Shown: positions 1-3,906 of the stretch, one piece after another | How positions within the stretch are numbered: position 1 is the stretch's first letter | How the letters are laid out: the number at the start of each line of letters is the position of its first letter | Origin: Thermoplasmata archaeon | GTDB taxonomy: Archaea; Thermoplasmatota; DAOVMN01 | Assembly (NCBI GenBank): GCA_030630685.1 | Contig: DAOVMN010000060.1 | Location: forward strand, 1-9,491 | DNA: 9,491 bases | Direction of reading: 5' to 3' | Translations under genes and position numbers: made by a program | Notes under the pieces: model-generated | What the model saw: the letters and a program-made list of their open reading frames with translations, nothing else | Told to the model about the DNA's origin: nothing | Databases searched by the model: none

Positions 1-9
1 AGTGAACCT

Positions 10-29
10 CCCCGCAGCAAGCTGCGGGG
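10..29. repeat. IS subterminal hairpin, copy 1 (right end)
   Basis: This perfect palindrome, CCCCGCAGC-AA-GCTGCGGGG, folds as an 8-bp stem with a CAAG loop (or 9 bp with an AA centre). It is identical to the copy at 527-546. The three to seven bases downstream are also similar between copies (CATCAAA here, TATTCAAA there). It lies directly behind the tnpA stop codon, the usual place of a right-end hairpin in IS200-type elements. Confidence 0.85.
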
Positions 30-31
30 CA

Positions 32-481
32 TCAAACCTCAATTAATCTCATCTGCTTGTACTTTTCTTTCTCTTCAGAACTTCCTTGTCTTTCAATGTA
101 ATTTCTAATAACGTCCTCTGTTACTCCTTCACCTAAAGTTCCAACATAACCTCCTTCACTCCAAAATTTACCACCCCAAAGCTGTTTTTTAATTTCTGGA
201 AATCGTTTGAACATCTGTCTTGCTGTAATACTTTTCACAATTTGCATTAATGTTGATGGTGATGTTTTTGGAGGTGCCCCAATTAGTAGGTGAACATGAT
301 CTCCATCTGTTCCAATTTTGTCAAATTCAAAATCATATCTTTCACTTATCCCTATGCAAACATCCTTTAGCAATTCAGTTCTCCCTGGTTCGAATAACAA
401 TTGTTTTCGGTATTTCACACAAAAAACTAAATGGTACCTGATTTTGTAAACGCAATGATTTGCTCTTCTCAATGGGATCAT
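32..481 (-). CDS. tnpA: IS200-type Y1 HUH transposase TnpA
   Basis: This is a complete 149-aa single-strand transposase, the usual IS200 TnpA length. The HUH metal motif is visible as H62-V-H64 in the segment DGDHVHLLIG, and the catalytic tyrosine is Y128 in VIRNYIERQG. The N-terminal strand (YKIRYHLVFCVKYR, residues 12-25) and the segment WGGKFWSEGGYVGTLG (102-117) are also typical. Family members cut and rejoin single-stranded DNA through a 5'-phosphotyrosine, recognising subterminal hairpins; the matching palindromes sit at 10-29 and 527-546. The ATG at 479-481 gives the canonical N-terminus, but no strong Shine-Dalgarno site precedes it, which fits the weak expression typical of IS200 elements. 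All key residues are present, so it may still be active. A RAYT-type domesticated enzyme is possible, but the flanking twin hairpins favour an IS. Confidence 0.93.
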   Translation of the reverse strand: MIPLRRANHCVYKIRYHLVFCVKYRKQLLFEPGRTELLKDVCIGISERYDFEFDKIGTDGDHVHLLIGAPPKTSPSTLMQIVKSITARQMFKRFPEIKKQLWGGKFWSEGGYVGTLGEGVTEDVIRNYIERQGSSEEKEKYKQMRLIEV

Positions 482-1243
482 ATCGGTAAAAGATACTTTA
501 AGATTATATTATTTTGTGGCTCCCATCCCCGCAGCAAGCTGCGGGGTATTCAAATAAAAATCAAACATCTATTGGCTCAGGGGGTTCAAATTCCGTTAAA
601 AAAGAAGTGGATTACTAAAGGCTTTGGTGGAACCCAATGGAATGATCGCGAGACCGATGCTATTAATTTCGATGCAGGTTTTGATTACTTAAGCAGATGC
701 AGAGTTCTAAATATCATAGATGCAGAAACATTTGAAATTACAGAATACTTTGATAATTTTGCTCCTAAATATCATACCCCTCCATCCCTACCCATCCAAA
801 TAAACAGGCAAATTGAAAACGAAGCTGAGAATATTCAACATTGCTATTATTGGTTATACATCTTTGAAAATACTCTACGTGATTTTATACAGAAATCTCT
901 TTCAGAAAGGTATGGCGAAAATTGGCGTGACGAGTTAAGTCAAAGTGTGAAAAAGGAAATTAAACGTAACCAAGATAGATGGCATGGTGGGATTCCGCCA
1001 AGAAATCCTTTAGAGTTTTCCCTGCTCCCCACACTTCACACGATTATCATGAACAAATGGAAAAATGTTTTTAAGGACAAATTTGAAAATACTAATCCCG
1101 CTTCTCTAAAAGAATCATTGAATAGAATAGAAGAATTCAGAAATACAATAGCACACAATTGTATGCTTACCGAAGAGGAATCCAAGGTGTTTTACTATGA
1201 AATCAATAGGGTATTGCCTTCCCTCAAAATCTTTAGAAAATAA
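431..1243 (+). CDS. Swt1-like HEPN domain protein, 5' end abutted or replaced by the IS
   Basis: The open frame encodes 270 residues, but codons 1-39 lie inside the IS (antisense to tnpA and across its hairpin), so they are unlikely to be native. The plausible native part starts near residue 41-50; no ATG is available there, only TTG at 575-577 (residue 49). Residues 52-105 form an unrecognised conserved-looking segment (WITKGFGGTQWNDRETDAIN). Residues ~125-262 resemble Swt1-like HEPN domains: helices around YYWLYIFENTLRDFI, then RDRWHGGIPPRNPLEF-like sequence, ending in the HEPN RX4H motif R237-N-T-I-A-H242. HEPN proteins with this motif are often RNases in toxin or defence systems; the family call is by eye. 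The gene is strongly AT-rich (about 27% GC in 841-900), unlike the MNT gene downstream, which suggests foreign origin. It is probably 5'-truncated, though expression from an IS-supplied start is conceivable. Confidence 0.6.
   Translation: MVPDFVNAMICSSQWDHIGKRYFKIILFCGSHPRSKLRGIQIKIKHLLAQGVQIPLKKKWITKGFGGTQWNDRETDAINFDAGFDYLSRCRVLNIIDAETFEITEYFDNFAPKYHTPPSLPIQINRQIENEAENIQHCYYWLYIFENTLRDFIQKSLSERYGENWRDELSQSVKKEIKRNQDRWHGGIPPRNPLEFSLLPTLHTIIMNKWKNVFKDKFENTNPASLKESLNRIEEFRNTIAHNCMLTEEESKVFYYEINRVLPSLKIFRK
527..546. repeat. IS subterminal hairpin, copy 2 (left end)
   Basis: This is an exact 20-nt duplicate of the palindrome at 10-29, lying 45 nt upstream of the tnpA start codon. Because the unit is its own reverse complement except for the AA centre, both copies read the same way on the plus strand. 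It is the likely left-end recognition hairpin for TnpA. It could also hinder read-through transcription into tnpA, as described for IS200. Confidence 0.85.
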
Positions 1244-1591
1244 CTCAAGGTATGGATATTTACCAAGCAAAACGCTTCGATTCGATTGGGGTTCCCTAAC
1301 ACAGCACATCCGGCTTCATGCCTTATCGACCCCTGCGGGGTCAACCGGTGTAAAAACAAGTTCTTACGCCTTGTCGAGCCTTTCAGGCTCAACCGGCCTT
1401 GACGAGTCCTTTGGGCTCAACCGGAATGCAAACAAGTTTGCATTCACTCGGCATCCTACGGCTGTCTCATGCTTTCGGCATTCCACTCAAATCGTCACAC
1501 TTCACCAGCCAACTTTAGCCACACTCAACCCATTCGCAAAACAACGGCGTAGGGGTAATTACCTCACTTTAACACATGAAGGATCAATAAA
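1244..1591. other. Gene-free region with palindrome array between the HEPN-like gene and the MNT gene
   Basis: There is no convincing gene in this 348-nt stretch. Bases 1244-1320 show nothing recognisable. Bases 1321-1444 hold five contiguous palindromic units (described separately). Bases 1446-1486 hold two weaker hairpins: CATCC-TAC-GGCTG at 1452-1464 (one mismatch) and ATGC-TTTCG-GCAT at 1469-1481, with TCGGCAT(T)CC occurring twice around them. Bases 1487-1577 look unstructured. The Shine-Dalgarno site for the MNT gene (GAAGGA, 1578-1583) closes the region. A long open frame crosses the array but appears incidental, because successive repeat units are read in different frames. Confidence 0.6.
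1321..1444. repeat. Array of modular palindromes (28-nt and 20-nt units)
   Basis: Five units abut without gaps: a 28-mer at 1321-1348, a 20-mer at 1349-1368, 28-mers at 1369-1396 and 1397-1424, and a 20-mer at 1425-1444. Each 28-mer is CCTTRWC, a 6-nt arm, a 3-nt loop, a complementary 6-nt arm, then AACCGG. The arms are GACCCC/GGGGTC, GAGCCT/AGGCTC and GAGTCC/GGGCTC (one G-T pair) around loops TGC, TTC and TTT, so stem sequence changes while pairing is kept. The 20-mers are 9-nt arms around AA with C-AA-G at the centre: the second is perfect (AATGCAAAC/GTTTGCATT), the first has one mismatch plus a terminal wobble. This is a direct reading of the sequence; the biological role is unknown. Confidence 0.8.
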
Positions 1592-1924
1592 ATGATGGCT
1601 TCAGAAAAAGTACATGAGATCATCCGGGACATTCTAAGAAAAATCGTTGCAGGCTATGCTCCACAAAAGGTGATCCTGTTTGGGTCGTATGCCTACGGAA
1701 ACCCACGGCCAGACAGCGACATTGATCTGCTGATCATCAAAGAGACGTCAGAGCGATTCATAGACCGCTGGGTTACTGTGCGCCGTATTCTGTCCGATCC
1801 TGAGCGTATGGTTCCTCTGGAGATCCTCGTGCTCACACCCCGGGAGGTTTCGAGGCGATTGGCCATCGGCGATCAGTTCCTGGCAGAAATCCTAGAAAAG
1901 GGAGGGGTCTTGTATGCCGCGTGA
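1592..1924 (+). CDS. Minimal nucleotidyltransferase (MNT) domain protein, antitoxin-type
   Basis: This 110-aa protein is a small stand-alone nucleotidyltransferase. The catalytic signature is clear: V27-I-L-F-G31-S32 followed by D43-x-D45 (GS-X10-DxD), which holds the metal-binding aspartates. MNT proteins are typically encoded just upstream of a HEPN protein; in characterised HepT/MntA pairs the MNT enzyme neutralises the HEPN RNase by adding AMP to a tyrosine. Here the expected HEPN gene begins at 1914, overlapping by 11 nt with its own Shine-Dalgarno site, but it is broken after about 13 codons. The start is ATG at 1592 (a second ATG follows at 1595) with GAAGGA at 1578-1583. GC content is about 53% in 1681-1740, far above the upstream HEPN-like gene, so the two are of different origin. 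The enzyme looks intact but orphaned. Confidence 0.85.
   Translation: MMASEKVHEIIRDILRKIVAGYAPQKVILFGSYAYGNPRPDSDIDLLIIKETSERFIDRWVTVRRILSDPERMVPLEILVLTPREVSRRLAIGDQFLAEILEKGGVLYAA
1901..1908 (+). promoter_or_regulatory. Shine-Dalgarno site of the broken HEPN gene
   Basis: GGAGGGGT lies inside the 3' end of the MNT gene, 5 nt before the ATG at 1914. The arrangement is that of a translationally coupled MNT-HEPN pair and fixes the start of the truncated partner. Confidence 0.7.
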
Positions 1925-1952
1925 AGAATCGCTCTATCCGGCAGACTGGCTC
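1914..1952 (+). pseudogene. N-terminal remnant of the HEPN partner of the MNT gene
   Basis: The first 13 codons read MPREESLYPADWL. Short HEPN proteins encoded directly behind MNT genes commonly begin this way, with a (Y)PADWL-like segment leading into the first HEPN helix. After this point the sequence becomes Pro/Arg-rich and no longer resembles a helical HEPN domain; no RX4-6H motif follows in any frame I examined. The Shine-Dalgarno site, 11-nt overlap with the MNT gene and N-terminal motif together indicate a genuine toxin-gene start that lost its body. Only 13 residues support the family assignment, so this rests largely on context. Confidence 0.5.
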
Positions 1953-2045
1953 CATGCCTTCAGCACTCCGCCCAGATTTCCCACCCCTCCGGCCTCACCC
2001 TTTCCTCCACCTCCCCGGAGGGATCATAATTACAGAGGTGCGCCG

Positions 2046-2073
2046 CCTTGTCGAACACTTCGTGTTCATCCGG
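2046..2073. repeat. Isolated 28-nt hairpin repeat at the HEPN/methylase junction
   Basis: This is the fourth member of the 28-nt family: CCTTGTC, arm GAACAC, loop TTC, arm GTGTTC, then ATCCGG. The arms pair perfectly and differ from those of the three units at 1321-1424. Outside the unit, GCCG before and CGGC at its end can pair, as can GGTGC (2037-2041) with GCACC (2073-2077), giving an extended imperfect hairpin. Its last bases also encode the H-P of the methylase HPAPFP motif, so the boundary between repeat and gene is blurred. Confidence 0.7.
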
Positions 2074-2393
2074 CACCTTTCCCCGTGGAGCTACCTTTTA
2101 GATTGATTCAACTTTATACTTTTGAAGGAGAGGTGGTTTTGGACCCGTTTATTGGGAGCGGGCAGGCCGCTATAGCGGCAATAAAAACGAAGCGGCATTT
2201 TATAGGGTATGATATAGACAAAGAATATGTGAAACTGGCAGAAAGGCGAATCAGGGAATTTATAATGGAGTTCAGATCACCAAAATTATTCGAGTTCAAT
2301 AACCTGGGTTTACAATAAATGCTTCGTGATGTGCTGAAGGGAATATCCGGTACAACCAACTTCATGCAGCCTATTTTTCTTCTCTGAGACGGT

Positions 2394-3296
2394 TTATCCG
2401 TATCTCCCCTCGGTGTCCGTGGTCACCTCACACCCCTCCTTGGTGATGATAATGGTGTGCTCCTTCTGTGCGACCATCCCTTTCGATATCTCGTAAAGGA
2501 TGGAATAAGGCTGGATTATCCCGTTCCTTGTGAGGGAATGGAGTGTAAAGCCCAGATGACGGACATAGGGGTGAAGCCATCTCTCGGCAAAAGGAAGGGT
2601 ACGATACTCCACCTGGATGTACTCCACAACATTCCGGTATTTGGTTGACTTGATCCTTCCCATGCGGTAGATGTTCCCGGGTTTCTTTCCTTCCACCTTC
2701 CCCACGCCGGTTGTTGCAAAGGGCTCCACCGCTACCACATCCCCTTCCTTCACCCTATCCGATGTCATGTCCCGAACATTGGGAACACTGAGCCCGGAAT
2801 GAAGGACATATTGCTTCAAACTGTGACCCGTGAGGTTGGAGATTGGTTTGAAACCGAATGACTCGATGGTCTGCTCTACCGCCCCTCCGATAAGGTTAAG
2901 GGGTGCCCTGGGCTGCATAAGGCCTATGGCGATATCGAGAGCGTCCTCCACTGCCTCTCTGAGCATGGTGTATTTGGTTGTACCGCCCACCTCGACCGTT
3001 ACCGCTGTGTCTCCGATATAGCCGTCCACATGTGCCCCGACATCCACCTTTACCAGCTCTCCTTTCCTGAAGGCAAGGGTATCATCGTGCTTTGGCGTGT
3101 AATGTGCTGCAACATCATTGACGCTGAGGGTGGCAGGGAAGGCGATATCTGCGCCGTGCTCCTGTATATAGTCCTCGATCCTCCTCACCACCTCGAGGGC
3201 CCTTACACCGGGCTCGACGAGTGAAGCACCGAAATCACGTGCCTCACCCGCGATTCTTCCCGCCTTACGATAACATTCGAGCACATGTCTATCCAA
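2394..3296 (-). CDS. map: Methionine aminopeptidase, type 2 (archaeal)
   Basis: This 300-aa cytosolic metalloenzyme removes the initiator methionine from nascent proteins. The dinuclear-metal ligands are all recognisable: D85 (KVDVGAHVDGYIGDTA), D96, H158 (NLTGHSLKQY), E191 (VAVEPFATTG) and E279 (AQKEHTII). The substrate-contacting histidines H65 (AAHYTP) and H166 (LHSG) are also present. The helical insertion between about residues 195 and 265 marks it as type 2, as in archaea and eukaryotes, and the length matches archaeal enzymes without an N-terminal extension. The start is TTG at 3294-3296, preceded by GGGGGA at 3302-3307; the next ATG would delete a third of the protein. It overlaps the TsaC stop by 8 nt, so translation is probably coupled. 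It is the last gene of the minus-strand run. Confidence 0.96.
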   Translation of the reverse strand: MDRHVLECYRKAGRIAGEARDFGASLVEPGVRALEVVRRIEDYIQEHGADIAFPATLSVNDVAAHYTPKHDDTLAFRKGELVKVDVGAHVDGYIGDTAVTVEVGGTTKYTMLREAVEDALDIAIGLMQPRAPLNLIGGAVEQTIESFGFKPISNLTGHSLKQYVLHSGLSVPNVRDMTSDRVKEGDVVAVEPFATTGVGKVEGKKPGNIYRMGRIKSTKYRNVVEYIQVEYRTLPFAERWLHPYVRHLGFTLHSLTRNGIIQPYSILYEISKGMVAQKEHTIIITKEGCEVTTDTEGRYG

Positions 3297-3906
3297 TATA
3301 TTCCCCCAGATATTTCTTGATTACCGAATATTCGAGCGCACCTTCGCGTAGAATCCTGAGGTTGCCCTTCTCTTCCTTTAATATTGTGGAGCCCCTTCCA
3401 TAAAGGCACGGGCCGTCATCCAGGTAAAGGTCCGCCCCTTCCAGTGACACCTCCATGAAATTCCTGGGTGGGATAGCACCATGCAGATTCGCACTTGTCG
3501 AGGTCACCGGTCCCACACATTCCGTTAGCCTGCGCGGGATGGCATGAACCGGCACCCTCACGCCCACAAGCCCTTCTTTTATCATGAAATCCGGGAAATC
3601 CTTTTTCCTCTCTTCCCGGAGCGGTAGAAAGAAGGTGAAAGGTCCGGCTGGGAATATCTCAAAGAACCCGAGCACAAGACCAGAGAGCATTGTGTATTCC
3701 TTGATCATCTCGATACCAGACATGACAATGGAGAGGGGAGCAGGATCCATTCTTTTCAGCTCGAACACCTTCAGGATCGCCTTTGGCTGTGAAAGTGCCA
3801 CTCCAACACCATAGAGTGTGTCTGTGGGATAAACCACAACACCCCCGTTTCTCAGTACCTTCACCGCCTTTTTCAGGCCATTCTCATCCGCCGCTGCTCC
3901 CTCCAT
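3289..3906 (-). CDS. tsaC: YrdC/TsaC-family threonylcarbamoyl-AMP synthase
   Basis: This 205-aa cytosolic enzyme belongs to the YrdC/Sua5 family, which makes threonylcarbamoyl-AMP from threonine, bicarbonate and ATP for the universal t6A37 modification of ANN-decoding tRNAs. Family motifs in order are VVYPTDTLYGVG (24-35), the KR...PL element (K51, R52, P57, L58), GPFTFFLP (88-95), GVRVP (115-119), VTSTSAN (134-140), GRGSTI (170-175) and LREGA (186-190). At about 200 residues it is a stand-alone YrdC domain, without the C-terminal Sua5 domain found in many archaea. The start is ATG at 3904-3906 with GGAGG at 3913-3917, spacing 6. It overlaps the S2P gene upstream by 23 nt and map downstream by 8 nt, so it sits in a coupled operon. 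A YciO-like paralogue is the main alternative. Confidence 0.92.
   Translation of the reverse strand: MEGAAADENGLKKAVKVLRNGGVVVYPTDTLYGVGVALSQPKAILKVFELKRMDPAPLSIVMSGIEMIKEYTMLSGLVLGFFEIFPAGPFTFFLPLREERKKDFPDFMIKEGLVGVRVPVHAIPRRLTECVGPVTSTSANLHGAIPPRNFMEVSLEGADLYLDDGPCLYGRGSTILKEEKGNLRILREGALEYSVIKKYLGEYIG
3302..3307 (-). promoter_or_regulatory. Shine-Dalgarno site supporting the TTG start of map
   Basis: On the minus strand GGGGGA ends 5 nt before the TTG at 3296-3294, inside the 3' end of the tsaC gene. No ATG is available nearby, so this site decides the start. Confidence 0.6.

Larger units (their letters stand above)
10..546 (-). mobile_element. IS200-type (IS200/IS605 family) insertion sequence, single tnpA gene
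   Basis: The element is defined by a Y1 transposase gene on the minus strand, flanked by two identical 20-nt palindromes at 10-29 and 527-546. Subterminal hairpins next to a lone tnpA are the hallmark of IS200/IS605-type elements, which move as single strands, lack terminal inverted repeats and make no target duplication. Relative to tnpA, 527-546 lies at the left (upstream) end and 10-29 at the right end, only 2 nt past the stop codon. No TnpB gene is present. True tips cannot be fixed from one copy: they may extend a few bases beyond the hairpins, and the right tip may lie close to or outside the window edge. The left end abuts the AT-rich HEPN-like gene. Confidence 0.75.
1914..2318 (+). 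pseudogene. Chimeric ORF: HEPN start joined to C-terminal fragment of a DNA methyltransferase
   Basis: The frame stays open for 134 codons but is a composite. Residues 1-13 are the HEPN remnant and 14-50 are low-complexity Pro/Arg-rich sequence. From H52 (nt 2067) it matches the end of an N4-cytosine/N6-adenine type methyltransferase: HPAPFPVELPFRLIQLYTF (52-70), the AdoMet-binding motif I D77-P-F-I-G-S-G83, and GYDIDKEYVKLAERRI (98-113). In families where this block is C-terminal, the catalytic S/DPPY motif and target recognition region lie before it; both are missing here, so the product cannot be an active methylase. The join falls within a 28-nt hairpin repeat (2046-2073). An intact methylase would be around 300 aa. 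I infer a deletion or insertion that fused two unrelated genes; a translated fusion is possible but probably non-functional. Confidence 0.7.

Noticed and set aside
1270..1310. Possible tRNA fragment, from GATTCGATT and GGTTCCC-like sequence
   Set aside because: No T-arm with paired stem, no anticodon arm and no acceptor stem could be assembled.
1321..1444. CRISPR array
   Set aside because: Units abut without spacers, the repeats are palindromes with variable stems, and no cas gene is present.
1197..1595. A 132-codon open frame on the plus strand across the palindrome array
   Set aside because: It begins inside the HEPN-like gene in another frame, has no ribosome site, runs through hairpin repeats that are read in different frames, and has low-complexity Ser/Thr/Leu-rich content. 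It is most likely incidental.
2114..2365. An 83-codon minus-strand frame opposite the methylase fragment
   Set aside because: It is antisense to the recognisable methyltransferase block and has no supporting features.
2371..2385. T-rich stretch on the plus strand as a terminator for the left-half genes
   Set aside because: Only five consecutive T and no preceding stem; archaeal termination at oligo-T is possible, but the evidence is too thin. No terminator is visible for the minus-strand operon either.
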